Part shown: positions 25,481 through 35,910 of the stretch, piece after piece
Layout of the letters: each line of letters opens with the position of its first letter
How positions within the stretch are numbered: position 1 is the stretch's first letter
Assembly (NCBI RefSeq): GCF_021043375.1
Contig: NZ_JAJNDV010000005.1
Coordinates: 1-64,000, forward strand
DNA length: 64,000 bases
Source: Sphingomonas sp. IC-56
GTDB taxonomy: Bacteria; Pseudomonadota; Alphaproteobacteria; Sphingomonadales; Sphingomonadaceae
Reading direction: 5' to 3'
The notes under the pieces: model-generated
What the model was told of the DNA's origin: nothing
Seen by the model: the letters and a program-made list of their open reading frames with translations, nothing else
Databases searched by the model: none
Position numbers and translations under genes: made by a program

Positions 25481-26599
25481 TTAGACGAGTTCACCCAGCG
25501 CGGCCGCGTCGAACCCCTTCAGGTTCTCGCGGTCGTTCGCCTTCACCTTGGTCACCCAGTTCGCATCGCTGATCAGCGCGCGGCCAACCGCGATCAGGTC
25601 GAATTCGTCCCGCTCCATACGCTCTACGAGACGCTCTAGTCCGACCGTCGTCGACCCTTCGCCACCAAACGCCGCCAGGAACTCGCCCGACAGCCCGACC
25701 GATCCGACGCTGATCGTCGCCGCCCCGGTCAGCTTCTTTGCCCAGCCGGCGAAGTTCAGACCCTTCTCACCGTCCAGCTCAGGGAACTCGGGCTCCCAGA
25801 ACCGCCGCTGCGAACAGTGCAGCACGTCCACACCCGCATCCACAAGCGGCTGCAGCCAGTCGGCCATCAGGTCAGGCGTCTCGGCCAGACGGGCGGCATA
25901 ATCCTGCTGCTTCCATTGGCTCACGCGCAGGATGATCGGGTAATCGGGGCCAACCGCCTCGCGGATCGCAGAAACGATCTCGCCCGCAAAGCGCGAGCGC
26001 TCGCGAATGGTGGCGCCGCCATAGCGGTCGCTGCGCTCATTGGTACCGGCCCAGAAGAACTGGTCGATCAGGTAGCCGTGCGCGCCATGGATCTCTACCG
26101 TGTCGAAGCCCAGGCGCTTGGCGTCGGCGGCGGCGCGGGCGAAGGCGGCGACGGTGTCGGCGATCGCTTCCTCGCTCATCGCCTCGCCCCGCGGCTTGCC
26201 CGGCGCGAGCAGGCCGGACGGGCTCTCGACCGGCGCGTCGGGCGTCCAGCCATCCGAACCCTTGGTCGATCCGGTGTGCCAGATCTGCGGGCCCATCTTG
26301 CCGCCTGCGGCATGGACTTCGTCCACCACCTGCTTCCATCCGCCCAGCGCGGACTCACCGTGGAAGAACGGGATGCCCGCCATGTTGCGCGATGCCGGAC
26401 GGTCGATCACCGTGCCTTCGGACAGGATCAGGCCGACCTCGGCTTCTGCGCGGCGCCGGTAATAGGCAGCCTGTTCCTCGCCAGGAATGCCGCCCGGCGC
26501 CATCGCGCGGGTCATCGGCGCCATGACGATACGGTTCTTGAGTTCGAGCGATTTGATACGAAAAGGGCGAAACAGCGCGCCGGCGTCGGCAGAGGACAT
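25481..26599 (-). CDS. Old yellow enzyme family NADH:flavin oxidoreductase
   Basis: A 372-residue FMN-dependent TIM-barrel reductase. Markers are LFRPFRIKSLELKNRIVMAP at the N-terminus, EIHGAHGYLIDQFFW with the substrate-binding His pair region, and GGATIRERSRFAGEIVSAIR. The final part holds the phosphate-binding segment LIAVGRALISDANW. Such enzymes reduce activated alkenes or act in related redox chemistry. GGAG lies 8 nt before ATG 26599. It converges on the quinone reductase gene, 4 nt apart. Confidence 0.92.
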   Translation of the reverse strand: MSSADAGALFRPFRIKSLELKNRIVMAPMTRAMAPGGIPGEEQAAYYRRRAEAEVGLILSEGTVIDRPASRNMAGIPFFHGESALGGWKQVVDEVHAAGGKMGPQIWHTGSTKGSDGWTPDAPVESPSGLLAPGKPRGEAMSEEAIADTVAAFARAAADAKRLGFDTVEIHGAHGYLIDQFFWAGTNERSDRYGGATIRERSRFAGEIVSAIREAVGPDYPIILRVSQWKQQDYAARLAETPDLMADWLQPLVDAGVDVLHCSQRRFWEPEFPELDGEKGLNFAGWAKKLTGAATISVGSVGLSGEFLAAFGGEGSTTVGLERLVERMERDEFDLIAVGRALISDANWVTKVKANDRENLKGFDAAALGELV

Positions 26600-26743
26600 T
26601 CAGAAAGCTCCGTGGCAACCAAGGGGCTTAGGTATGCCTGCTGAACCCGGGATCAATGGGCGGCCAAGCATCCGGGTCCGTGAGAGATGCGCTCGCAAGA
26701 GCGCGCATGGCTGCTTGAGCGCATGTCGCCTCTGCTCTAAGAT

Positions 26744-26758
26744 CGTTCAGATTGAACG
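26744..26758. promoter_or_regulatory. Inverted repeat upstream of the hybrid kinase gene
   Basis: CGTTCA-N3-TGAACG at 26744-26758, a perfect 6+6 dyad 36 nt before the kinase ATG. It could be an operator. The rest of the 26600-26794 interval shows no other feature. Confidence 0.3.
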
Positions 26759-26794
26759 CGTTGGAACGTGTTCGTGGGGCCCTCGCCAGCAAAT

Positions 26795-29700
26795 ATGCCG
26801 AACGAAGACGAACGCCTGAGCGCCCTGCGGCGATTCAACGTGCTGGACACGGCGCCCGAACCGCACTTCGACCAGATCGTGGCGCTGGTGCAAGGCGTCT
26901 GCCAGGTGCCTATCGCGCTGATCAGCCTGGTCGACCAGCACCGCCAATGGTTCAAGGCACGCGCGGGGACCGACGCTGAGCAAACCTCCATCAACACCTC
27001 GGTATGTGCCCTGGCGATCCGGCAGGAAGGGCTGTTCCAGATCGAGGACCTGAGCGCGGATCCGCGAACGGCGGCAATGTCGCTGGTGACCGCCGATCCG
27101 TACATCCGCTTCTATGCCGGCATGCCCCTGGTGACGCAGGATGGGATGGCAGTCGGAAGCCTGTGCGCGATCGACACCGCGCCGCGCCCCGGTGGGTTGA
27201 ACCCGATGCAGCAGGATGCGCTGCGGCTACTTGGTCAGCAGGTGGTGGCGCTTCTCGAACTGCGGCTCGCGGTGGACAAGCGCGAGGACGCACTGACGCG
27301 ATCGGAAACGGCGCGGCAGGCACAGGCGTCGCGCGACCGCTACCATTCCATCGTCGACTCCGCGATCGACAGTGCGATCATCGCCTTCGACGCCGATGGC
27401 CGTGTCACCAGCTGGAACCAGGGCGCGCAGACGATCCTCGGTTGGAGCGAGGTCGAGATGCTCGGCCGAACGGCTGAGCGGATGTTCACGCCTGAAGATG
27501 TCGCGAACGGCGTGCCGGCTCAGGAGTTCGAAACCGCGCTGCGCGATGGCCGCGCTTCCGACGAGCGTTGGCATGTCCGCAAGGACGGCAGCCGGTTCTA
27601 CGCGCATGGCGCGATGACGCCGCTCGCCGGCGCTTCCGGTCCCGGGTTCGTCAAGGCCCTGCGCGACATCACGCCTGAGCATGCGATGCGCAGCGCGCTG
27701 GAGCTCAGCCGCGAACGCGCCGCCATCGCCACCCGCTCGGCGCGTCTGGGCACGTTCGATTATCGCATCATGGAAGGCGTGCTCGAATGGGATGACCGCT
27801 GCCGCGAACTCTTCGGGCTCAGCCCCGGCGCGCCGGTCAGCTATGAGGAAGCGTTCCTGCGCGGCGTCCATCCCGACGACCGCGTGCGCGCCGATGCCGC
27901 CGTCGCAGCGTCGCTGGACGCTGCGGGGCCCGGCACCTTTGAAATCGAATATCGCACCATCGGCATCGAGGATGGCAAGCTGCGTTACGTCTCCGCCAGG
28001 GGACAGGCCTATTTCGAAGACGGACGCCCGGTGCGCCTCGTCGGCACCGCACAGGACGTCACCAAGGAGCGGCTGGCACAGATCCGCGTGCAGGAGACCG
28101 AGGAGCGGCTTCGGCTCGCCGGGCGGGCGACGAACGACGCAATCTGGGACTGGGACCTCGTTTCCGATGCCATCGCGTGGAACGAGGCACTGTACACGGC
28201 CTATGGGCACGAGCGCGAAGCGGCGAGCGAAAGCGGGGCTTGGTGGATCGCGCACATCCATGCCGAGGATCGTGACCGGATCGACCGCGAGATTCACGCG
28301 GTTATCGAAGGTGAGGGGACCGACTGGATCGGCGAATATCGCTTTGAGCGCGCCGATGGCAGCTATGCCGATGTGCGCGATCGCGGCTATGTGATCCGCG
28401 ACGAGCAGGGACAGGCGATCCGCATGGTCGGCGCCATGCTCGACCAGTCCGACCGCGTCGCGGCCGAACGGCGCATGCAGGCGAGCCTGGAGGAAAGCGC
28501 CGCCGAACTCGACCGGCTCTGGCGTTACTCGCCCGACCTTCAGGCGGCGATTTCCTCCGACTGGGTCATCCGCGAGGCGAACGCAGCCTGGGATCGCACC
28601 TTGGGCTTCGCAAGCGAGGACGTGGAAGGCTGCCCGTTCATCGACCTGGTCCACCCCGAAGACCGCGCCCGGATCGAAACCGTGCTCGCCGACGCAGACG
28701 CGGCGCCCGGCTTTGCCTTCGAAGTACGCCACCTGCACCGCAACGGGGCCGTGCATCACATCGCCTGGGTCGCCGCGGCAAGCGGCACGCTGGTGTTCCT
28801 CACCGGCCGCGACATGACCGCCGAACGCGCGCAGCAGGAAACGTTGCGTCAGACCGAGGACGCCCTGCGCCAGGCGCAGAAGGTCGAGGCGGTGGGCCAG
28901 CTGACCGGCGGCGTGGCCCATGACTTCAACAACCTGCTCACCGTAATCCGCGGATCGGTGGACCTGCTACGCCGCTCCAACCTGACCGAGGAAAAGCGGG
29001 CGCGCTATGTCGATGCGATCGCCGACACCGCGGAGCGTGCCACCCGCCTCACCAGCCAGCTGCTCGCCTTCGCCCGCCGCCAGGCGCTCGAGCCCGAGGT
29101 GTTCGACGCGGCCGCCAGCATCCACCGGCTGAAGGACATGATCCGCACGCTCACCGGCTCGCGGATTGAGACCGTCTACGGCCTTCCGAGCGCGCCCTGC
29201 TGGGTCAACGCCGATCCCAGCCAGTTCGACACCGCGATCGTCAACATGGCGGTGAACGCGCGCGACGCGATGGACGGCAGCGGCACGCTGACCATCCGCG
29301 TCGAGCAGGTGGATACCCTGCCGGAGATGCGCCGCCACCCGTCCCGCACGATGGAAGCCGTGGCGATCTCGCTCCAGGACACCGGCAACGGTATCGCCCC
29401 CGACAAGATCGAGCACATCTTTGAGCCGTTCTTCACGACTAAGAGCGTTGGGCAGGGCACCGGACTCGGCCTCAGCCAGGTGTTCGGCTTTGCCAAGCAG
29501 TCGGGCGGCGAAGTCGTGGTGGACAGCGAGCCGGGCAAGGGCGCGACCTTCACGCTCTATCTGCCCCGCGCCATGACGGGCGAGGGCGCGAGCCCCGAAC
29601 CCGCGCCGATAGGCCGCGCGCTGGAGGCCGGCGCCTGTATCCTGGTGGTCGAGGACAACAAGGAAGTTGGCGAATTCGCCACCAGCGCGCTCGCCGAGCT

Positions 29701-30010
29701 TGGCTATGGCTCCCACTGGGTCGCCTCGGCCGATGCCGCGATGGCGGAACTGGCGCGCTCGGCGAAGTCCTATGACGCGGTCTTCACTGACGTCGTGATG
29801 CCGGGCCGCTCCGGCATGGAACTGGCGCAGGACATTCGGGCCGCCTATGCTTGGCTGCCGATCGTGCTGACCAGCGGCTACAGCCATATCCTGGCCGAAA
29901 GCGGCACCCGCGGCTTCGACCTGCTGCGCAAACCCTATTCGATCGAGGAGCTCGCCCGCATGCTGCGCGCGGTAAGCGAGCGGGCGCCGGGCAAAGCCGG
30001 CCCGGCCTGA
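26795..30010 (+). CDS. Hybrid histidine kinase, GAF-PAS4-HisKA-HATPase-REC
   Basis: A 1071-residue cytoplasmic sensor; no transmembrane segment is seen. Order: GAF (about 15-165), four PAS units (near 185-305, 315-430, 445-555 and 570-680), a HisKA domain with the phospho-accepting His in [13 protein letters not shown] (near 708), an ATPase domain with [30 protein letters not shown] and [18 protein letters not shown], and a C-terminal receiver with the phospho-Asp in [13 protein letters not shown] and LLRKPYS. The sensed signal could be light, redox or a small molecule. ATG 26795 is preferred over GTG 26768 because homologues start at MPNE/DERL. No cognate partner adjoins it. Confidence 0.92.
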   Translation: MPNEDERLSALRRFNVLDTAPEPHFDQIVALVQGVCQVPIALISLVDQHRQWFKARAGTDAEQTSINTSVCALAIRQEGLFQIEDLSADPRTAAMSLVTADPYIRFYAGMPLVTQDGMAVGSLCAIDTAPRPGGLNPMQQDALRLLGQQVVALLELRLAVDKREDALTRSETARQAQASRDRYHSIVDSAIDSAIIAFDADGRVTSWNQGAQTILGWSEVEMLGRTAERMFTPEDVANGVPAQEFETALRDGRASDERWHVRKDGSRFYAHGAMTPLAGASGPGFVKALRDITPEHAMRSALELSRERAAIATRSARLGTFDYRIMEGVLEWDDRCRELFGLSPGAPVSYEEAFLRGVHPDDRVRADAAVAASLDAAGPGTFEIEYRTIGIEDGKLRYVSARGQAYFEDGRPVRLVGTAQDVTKERLAQIRVQETEERLRLAGRATNDAIWDWDLVSDAIAWNEALYTAYGHEREAASESGAWWIAHIHAEDRDRIDREIHAVIEGEGTDWIGEYRFERADGSYADVRDRGYVIRDEQGQAIRMVGAMLDQSDRVAAERRMQASLEESAAELDRLWRYSPDLQAAISSDWVIREANAAWDRTLGFASEDVEGCPFIDLVHPEDRARIETVLADADAAPGFAFEVRHLHRNGAVHHIAWVAAASGTLVFLTGRDMTAERAQQETLRQTEDALRQAQKVEAVGQLTGGVAHDFNNLLTVIRGSVDLLRRSNLTEEKRARYVDAIADTAERATRLTSQLLAFARRQALEPEVFDAAASIHRLKDMIRTLTGSRIETVYGLPSAPCWVNADPSQFDTAIVNMAVNARDAMDGSGTLTIRVEQVDTLPEMRRHPSRTMEAVAISLQDTGNGIAPDKIEHIFEPFFTTKSVGQGTGLGLSQVFGFAKQSGGEVVVDSEPGKGATFTLYLPRAMTGEGASPEPAPIGRALEAGACILVVEDNKEVGEFATSALAELGYGSHWVASADAAMAELARSAKSYDAVFTDVVMPGRSGMELAQDIRAAYAWLPIVLTSGYSHILAESGTRGFDLLRKPYSIEELARMLRAVSERAPGKAGPA

Positions 30011-30040
30011 GCCCACTTACTCGGCAAGGCGGCCTCGACA

Positions 30041-30076
30041 GAAGAAAGGGCGCCCCAGCCAAAGCCGGGACGCCCC
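30041..30076 (-). terminator. Intrinsic terminator of glnA
   Basis: On the minus strand GGGCGTCCC pairs with GGGGCGCCC (one G-U) around a loop of about 10 nt and is followed by TTTCTTCT. It starts 25 nt after the glnA stop and lies between glnA and the convergent hybrid kinase gene. Confidence 0.7.
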
Positions 30077-30100
30077 TCCAATCGCACGAAGCCGAAGCGC

Positions 30101-31513
30101 TTACGCGCTGTAGTACATGTCGTATTCGACCGGGCTCGGCGTCATCTCCCAACGGGCGACGTCGGCGCGCTTGATCTCGACATAGGCCTCGATCTGGTCG
30201 CGGGTGAACACATCGCCCTTCAGCAGGAAGTCCATATCGGCTTCCAGGCTGTCCAGCGCTTCACGCAGCGAGCCGCACACCGTCGGCACCTGCTCCAGCT
30301 CGGCCGGCGGCAGGTCGTACAGGTTCTTGTCCATCGGGTCGCCCGGATGGATCTTGTTCTGGATGCCGTCCAGGCCGGCCATCAGGATCGCCGCATAGCA
30401 GAGATACGGATTGGCGAGCGCGTCGGGGAAGCGGAACTCGACGCGCTTGGCCTTGCTGCCCGCACCATACGGGATGCGGCACGATGCCGAACGGTTGCGC
30501 GACGAATAGGCCAGCAGCACCGGCGCTTCATAACCCGGAACCAGCCGCTTGTAGCTGTTGGTCGACGGATTGGTGAACGCGTTCAGCGCCTTGGCGTGCT
30601 TGATCACGCCGCCGATGAAATACAGGCACATGTCCGAAAGGCCCGCATAGCCGTTGCCGGCGAACAGCGGGTTGCCCTTGTCCCAGATCGAAAAGTGGGT
30701 GTGCATGCCGCTGCCGTTATCTTCCTTGATCGGCTTGGGCATGAAGGTCGCGGTCTTGCCATATGCGTGCGCCACCTGGTGCACGACATACTTGTAGATC
30801 TGCATGCGGTCGGCGGTCTGGACCAGCGTGCCATAGGTCAGGCCCAGCTCGTGCTGCGCGGCCGCAACTTCGTGGTGGTGCTTGTCGCACGGCAGGCCCA
30901 TTTCGATCATGGTCGACACCATCTCGCCGCGAATGTCGACGGCGCTGTCGACCGGCGCGACGGGGAAATAGCCGCCCTTGGCGCGCGGGCGGTGGCCCAT
31001 ATTGCCGGCTTCATATTCGCGGCCCGAATTGCCGGGCAGCTCGATGTCGTCGATCGCATAATAGCTGGTCGAGTAGCTGTTCTCGAAGCGCACATCGTCG
31101 AACATGAAGAACTCGGCCTCCGGGCCGACATAGACGGTGTCGCCAATGCCCAGCGACTGGAGATAGGCCTCGGAACGCTTTGCGGTCGAACGCGGATCGC
31201 GGGTGTACAGCTCGCCGGTCGAAGGCTCGACGATGTCGCACACCAGGATCAGCATCGGCGTGGCCGAGAACGGATCGGTCCACACTGCGTCCAGATCGGG
31301 CTTGAGCACCATGTCGGACTCGTTGATCGCCTTCCAGCCTTCGATCGACGATCCGTCGAACATCAGGCCGTCGGTGAGTTCATCCTCGCCGATCAGACCC
31401 GCGACCATGGTCAGGTGCTGCCACTTGCCCTTGGGGTCGGTGAAGCGCAGGTCGATCCATTCGATCTCCTGCTCCTTGATCATCTTGAGGATGTCGCTGG
31501 CCGAATTCGCCAT
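30101..31513 (-). CDS. glnA: Type I glutamine synthetase
   Basis: A 470-residue dodecameric glutamine synthetase (ATP + glutamate + ammonia to glutamine). Visible motifs are [21 protein letters not shown], the metal-binding [25 protein letters not shown] and the adenylylation loop NLYDLPPAE with the target tyrosine near Y399, so GlnE-type adenylylation control is expected. ATG 31513 is chosen for AAGGG upstream and the family N-terminus. It lies 92 nt downstream of glnB on the same strand, the standard glnBA operon; a terminator follows. Confidence 0.97.
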   Translation of the reverse strand: MANSASDILKMIKEQEIEWIDLRFTDPKGKWQHLTMVAGLIGEDELTDGLMFDGSSIEGWKAINESDMVLKPDLDAVWTDPFSATPMLILVCDIVEPSTGELYTRDPRSTAKRSEAYLQSLGIGDTVYVGPEAEFFMFDDVRFENSYSTSYYAIDDIELPGNSGREYEAGNMGHRPRAKGGYFPVAPVDSAVDIRGEMVSTMIEMGLPCDKHHHEVAAAQHELGLTYGTLVQTADRMQIYKYVVHQVAHAYGKTATFMPKPIKEDNGSGMHTHFSIWDKGNPLFAGNGYAGLSDMCLYFIGGVIKHAKALNAFTNPSTNSYKRLVPGYEAPVLLAYSSRNRSASCRIPYGAGSKAKRVEFRFPDALANPYLCYAAILMAGLDGIQNKIHPGDPMDKNLYDLPPAELEQVPTVCGSLREALDSLEADMDFLLKGDVFTRDQIEAYVEIKRADVARWEMTPSPVEYDMYYSA

Positions 31514-31605
31514 GGTAAGCCCTTTCGCTCTCTTTCGTGCGCCCATCGAATCGGGCAATATTGTTGCTTGTGCAGGTGCGGCAATCGCCCCTGCGGGAGC
31601 GCGCG

Positions 31606-31968
<363 letters not shown>

Positions 31969-32151
31969 CTACCCCCGGCGCGCGTGTCGCAACAACCGTG
32001 CCAGAGCCGGAGTCGGCCATTCCCCTCGGGTCGCATGCCGCAGGACGTGAAACAAGTGCCCGTCAAACCGGCAGGCGGAGGCTGGCTGCCTGTTGAAGAG
32101 GCAGCTTTGGCTCGGAACAACGCTGGGGTATTCACGTTTGTGAAGGTTGTG

Positions 32152-32403
32152 ATGAGCCCGGCCGCAAATACCTTCCTGCCGATGACGGCCCCCGCAGTGC
32201 TTCGCCGCTGCACCGCTCCGGAATCATCCGACAGAGAGGCGGCAGTGGTCGCAAAGGGGCCGCTGATCATCATGGCCCATGGCCTGATGGCGATGGACGC
32301 TGCCATGCGCAGCGAGTTCAGGATCACCAGCCCCGTCGGCGAATTCAGCGCAGACGACACCGCCCAGCTCCTGCACCGCTGGCTGACCCCACGCGCCATC
32401 TGA
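32152..32403 (+). CDS. Possible hypothetical protein, 83 aa
   Basis: An ORF in the otherwise gene-poor stretch 31945-32543. GC at third codon positions is very high over the last 60 codons, and the ending (FRITSPVGEFSADDTAQLLH then RWL) looks protein-like, which favours a real gene. The frame extends upstream without that bias, so the true start is uncertain; ATG 32152 is a compromise. No family recognised. The remainder of this interval holds a dispersed repeat at 32430-32456 and nothing else I can identify. Confidence 0.35.
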   Translation: MSPAANTFLPMTAPAVLRRCTAPESSDREAAVVAKGPLIIMAHGLMAMDAAMRSEFRITSPVGEFSADDTAQLLHRWLTPRAI

Positions 32404-32429
32404 CGCGCAGAAGCTCGCCACTCCCACCC

Positions 32430-32456
32430 GTTCCCCGGCGAAGGCCGGGGCCCAGC
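32430..32456 (+). repeat. 27-bp dispersed palindromic repeat, copy 1
   Basis: Contains CCCCGGCGAAGGCCGGGG and ends GCCCAGC. An identical 27-mer occurs at 34208-34234 and 59447-59473, and inverted at 59520-59546. All four copies are intergenic. Confidence 0.8.
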
Positions 32457-32543
32457 TGCAATGCCACTAAAGACGGCAGGAAATCGCCGCCACTACAGGA
32501 AGCTACCCGGCCAGCCTAAACCACCACGCCGGCAGGCCGATCC

Positions 32544-33371
32544 TCAATACGGCGGACGATCCAACCCTGCAGGGCTCTGCGTAAAGATCTCGCACCCATC
32601 CTCGGTAATGCCGATCGAATGCTCGAACTGTGCCGACAGTGAACGGTCGCGGGTCACCGCCGTCCAGCCATCGTCGAGCACCTTCACATCGGCGCGCCCG
32701 ATGTTGATCATCGGCTCGACCGTGAAGATCATCCCCGGCTTCAGCTCAGGCCCGGTGCCTGGACGGCCGACATGGACCACCTCTGGCACGTCGTGGAACA
32801 CCTGACCCACGCCATGACCGCAGAAATCGCGCACCACGCCATAGCGGTGCTTCTCCGCATGGCGCTGGATCGCGTGGCTGATATCGCCCAGATGATTGCC
32901 GGGCTTGGCCTGTTCCAGCCCCAGCATCAGGCACTCATAGGTCACGTCCACCAGCCGGCGCGCCTTGATCGGCACATCGCCGGCCAGATACATGCGGCTG
33001 GAATCGCCATGCCAGCCGTCGAGCAGCGGCGTCACATCGACGTTCAGGATGTCGCCATCCTTCAGCTTGCGGTCTTCCGACGGGATGCCGTGGCACACGA
33101 CGTGGTTGATCGAGATACAGCTCGAATGGGTGTAGCCGCGATAGCCAAGCGTCGCCGGCACAGCGCCCGCATCCAGCGTCATTTGCCGGATAATGTCGTC
33201 CAGCGCCTGGGTCGACACGCCGGGCACCACATGCGGCACCAGTGCGTCCAGGATCTCGGCGGCCAGCTTTCCCGCCTTGCGCATGCCGGCAAATCCCTCG
33301 GGACCATGCAGCTTGATGGCGTTGGTACGGGCGTGCGGCGTATCGGCGGTGACGGTCACATATTCGGTCAT
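32544..33371 (-). CDS. map: Methionine aminopeptidase type I
   Basis: A 275-residue type I methionine aminopeptidase, which removes initiator methionine. Metal ligands are in NVDVTPLLDGWHGDSSRMY (two Asp), DFCGHGVGQVFHD (His), FTVEPMINIG (Glu) and QFEHSIGIT (Glu). ATG 33371 is chosen because the in-frame extension to 33452 is not conserved-looking. No clear Shine-Dalgarno is seen. Divergent from the CinA-like gene 53 nt away. Confidence 0.95.
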   Translation of the reverse strand: MTEYVTVTADTPHARTNAIKLHGPEGFAGMRKAGKLAAEILDALVPHVVPGVSTQALDDIIRQMTLDAGAVPATLGYRGYTHSSCISINHVVCHGIPSEDRKLKDGDILNVDVTPLLDGWHGDSSRMYLAGDVPIKARRLVDVTYECLMLGLEQAKPGNHLGDISHAIQRHAEKHRYGVVRDFCGHGVGQVFHDVPEVVHVGRPGTGPELKPGMIFTVEPMINIGRADVKVLDDGWTAVTRDRSLSAQFEHSIGITEDGCEIFTQSPAGLDRPPY

Positions 33372-33424
33372 GCGCGGCCATATAGGCGTTTGCGCCCGCC
33401 TTTGCGAGATCGTAGGTTTACGGC

Positions 33425-34180
33425 ATGATCGAGCGCATCTGGACGGCCGCATTGGTGGTGATCGGGGATGAAATCCTGTCGGGCCGCACCGTGGACAAGA
33501 ACGTGGCGCAGCTGGCCAGCTGGCTCAACGTGCAGGGCATCCGTCTTGCCGAAGTGCGCATCGTCCCCGACGTGGAAAGCGCGATTGTCGAAGCCGTGAA
33601 CACCCTGCGCGCGCGCAACGATTATCTCTTCACCACTGGCGGCATCGGCCCCACCCATGACGACATCACCGTCGACGCGATCGCGGCGGCGCTCGGCGTT
33701 CCCGTCGTTGTGCATCCCGAAGCACAGGCGACGCTGGATGCCTATTACGCGACCCGTGGCGGCTTGACCGAAGCACGGCTGCGCATGGCCCGCGTGCCGC
33801 AGGGCGCCGAGCTTATCCCGAACGCGATGTCGGGGGCGCCCGGCATCCGCCACGGCAACATCTTCATCCTGGCCGGCGTGCCGCACATCGCCGCGGGCAT
33901 GCTCGACGCGCTGACCGGCACGCTCGAAGGCGGCCTGCCGGTCCTCTCGCGTACGGTCGGCGCGTGGGTGGCCGAAAGCGAAGTCGCCGATCTGCTGCGG
34001 GACACCGAACGTGCCCATGCCGGCGTGTCGATCGGCAGCTACCCCTTCTTCCGCGAAGGCCGCGTCGGCGCCAACTTCGTCGTCCGCGCCACTGACCAGG
34101 CGCTGCTAGATACCTGCGCCAACGCCCTTACCGCCGCGCTGGACGAACAGGGCAGAGCGCCGGTCAACGGCGGCATCTAG
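33425..34180 (+). CDS. CinA-type molybdopterin-binding domain protein
   Basis: A 251-residue protein with the MoCF/MoaB-like fold of the CinA N-terminal domain. Features are VVIGDEILSGRTVDKNVAQL, FTTGGIGPTHDDITVDAIAA and LAGVPHIAAGMLD. The C-terminal nicotinamide-nucleotide amidase domain of full-length CinA is absent. In this short class the function is unclear; related domains hydrolyse ADP-ribose or bind molybdopterin. Divergent from map. Confidence 0.88.
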   Translation: MIERIWTAALVVIGDEILSGRTVDKNVAQLASWLNVQGIRLAEVRIVPDVESAIVEAVNTLRARNDYLFTTGGIGPTHDDITVDAIAAALGVPVVVHPEAQATLDAYYATRGGLTEARLRMARVPQGAELIPNAMSGAPGIRHGNIFILAGVPHIAAGMLDALTGTLEGGLPVLSRTVGAWVAESEVADLLRDTERAHAGVSIGSYPFFREGRVGANFVVRATDQALLDTCANALTAALDEQGRAPVNGGI

Positions 34181-34207
34181 CCTACACCCGCCGGCAAACC
34201 ACAAGCA

Positions 34208-34325
34208 GTTCCCCGGCGAAGGCCGGGGCCCAGCTGCAAGCGCTCCAAAGCAGCAGGTTCGGCCCTCAAAGATCCTCCCCCGGAGGGGGAGGGGGCCGCT
34301 CGCGAAAGCAAGTGGTGGAGGGGTA
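34208..34325 (+). repeat. Two dispersed repeats in tandem
   Basis: 34208-34234 is the second copy of the 27-mer containing CCCCGGCGAAGGCCGGGG. 34271-34325 is a member of the family beginning GATCCTCCCCCGGAGGGGG and ending GGTGGAGGGGTAG, also found at 59285 and, inverted, at 59363. They fill the gap between the CinA-like gene and the end of the convergent peptidase gene; no gene is seen there. Confidence 0.75.
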
Positions 34326-34407
34326 GTCGCCCCAAGTCACTTCACCCGAAGGCGACACCCTCCACCAGCCCACCGGTTCTTCTCCTCCGAGAGAGGATCA
34401 CCGCTGC

Positions 34408-35802
34408 CTACTTTGCCAACCCCATCACCACCGTCCTGTAATACACAATAGACGGAGCAATCTCGCTCAGCGGCGTGCGCTCGTTCAGCCCATGCGCGAA
34501 GCTGTCGGACGACTTCATGAAGATCGGGCTGATGCCATAGCTCGGCACGCCCTTGGCCCGGAACCACATGCTATCGCTCGCGCCTGCCGACATCGTCGGC
34601 ACCACCGGCACATCCTTGAACCGGGCATGCACTGCGCGCGTGACCAGCTGCATCAGGTCGGCACGCACCGGCGAAGCATCGCTCGCTACCGTGCCGCTGT
34701 CGACATAGCGCACGCTCACTTCCGGGTCGCCAACCACCTGCGCAAGCGTTGCTTGGATTTGCTCCACCGACGTGCCGGGGAAGATACGGCAATTGACCGT
34801 GGCGGCTGCGCGCTGGGGCAGGGCGTTGGGCGCGTGCCCGGCATTCACCATGGTGGCCACGCACGTCGTGCCCGTCTGCCCGATCAGCCCGGGGTCGGCG
34901 CGCAGCACCGCGCGTGCTTCCAGATCGTTTGGATTGGCGGCAAAGCGCCGCATCGCATCGGCGATCTTCGGGTCCTTGGCCTGCGCTGCGGAGGCGAGCC
35001 AGCTTGCCTTGGTTACGTCGTTGACCTGCCCCGGAAACTCGTGCGCGCCCAACCGCTCCAGCGCGCGGGCAAGCTGATAAATGGCGTTCGCCTTGCGCGG
35101 CGCACTGGAATGTCCGCCCGGATTGGTGACGCTCAACTCGTAATCGCCATAGGTCTTCTCGGCGCCTTGCACGCCGAAGATCACCGGCCTGCCGCCCTCG
35201 TCCAGCTCGCCGCCACCGCCATCGATGTTCAACAACAGCTCGGCGTCATGATATTGATTTGCAAGAGCGGCGGTGGTTTTCATCGCCGTCTCCTCATCCC
35301 CCGACAGCAGCACGACAATGTCCCGCCCCGGCTTGAACCCTTCGCGCTTGAGCTGAATCAGCGTCGACAAGAACGTGGACAAATCGAACTTGTTGTCGGT
35401 AGCTCCCCGTCCAAAGATATACCCGTTCTCAACGACCGGCGTGAACGGATCCCGCTCCCAGTCGGCCGGCTTGGCCTCCACCACATCCATGTGACCCGAT
35501 ACCAGGATCGGCTTCGCCCCGTTCCTTGCCTTGCCCGTGCCGCGATACCGCGCGACCAGATACGCCGTATCGCCCAGCTTCTCGACGCGCACGTCCTCCG
35601 CCGCAAAACCCCCGGCGACCAGCGCGCCCTTCAGATAGGTCGCATAGTCGAAGGTCTGGTTGCCGGACCCCGCCACTGTGCGAAACGCGATGCCGCGCTT
35701 CAAAAGCTCCAGCGCCTGAGCCTCGGCCTGCGGGTTGGCTTGCGCCTGTGCCGTACTCGCCGCTGCCACCAAACCAATGAACGCCAACCCCGCAACCCGC
35801 AT
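34408..35802 (-). CDS. Secreted M20 family metallopeptidase
   Basis: A 464-residue zinc peptidase with a signal peptide (MRVAGLAFIGLVAAASTAQA, cleaved near residue 21). The M20 active site is seen in LVSGHMDVVEA (zinc His and catalytic Asp), GRGATDNKFDL (bridging Asp) and LLSGDEETAMKT (catalytic Glu plus ligand). NPGGHSSAPRKANAIYQL belongs to the dimerisation lid domain. It probably cleaves dipeptides or N-acyl amino acids in the periplasm. GAGAGG lies upstream of ATG 35802. Confidence 0.92.
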   Translation of the reverse strand: MRVAGLAFIGLVAAASTAQAQANPQAEAQALELLKRGIAFRTVAGSGNQTFDYATYLKGALVAGGFAAEDVRVEKLGDTAYLVARYRGTGKARNGAKPILVSGHMDVVEAKPADWERDPFTPVVENGYIFGRGATDNKFDLSTFLSTLIQLKREGFKPGRDIVVLLSGDEETAMKTTAALANQYHDAELLLNIDGGGGELDEGGRPVIFGVQGAEKTYGDYELSVTNPGGHSSAPRKANAIYQLARALERLGAHEFPGQVNDVTKASWLASAAQAKDPKIADAMRRFAANPNDLEARAVLRADPGLIGQTGTTCVATMVNAGHAPNALPQRAAATVNCRIFPGTSVEQIQATLAQVVGDPEVSVRYVDSGTVASDASPVRADLMQLVTRAVHARFKDVPVVPTMSAGASDSMWFRAKGVPSYGISPIFMKSSDSFAHGLNERTPLSEIAPSIVYYRTVVMGLAK

Positions 35803-35910
35803 CTTCTCGCCTCTCGATAAAGCCGCAACGCTAGTCGCCGCGCAGGCCAGGTCAATCGCACACGTTCCCAACGTGCACGAGCACGCGATTTGGGACAGCG
35901 GCAATGAAGC

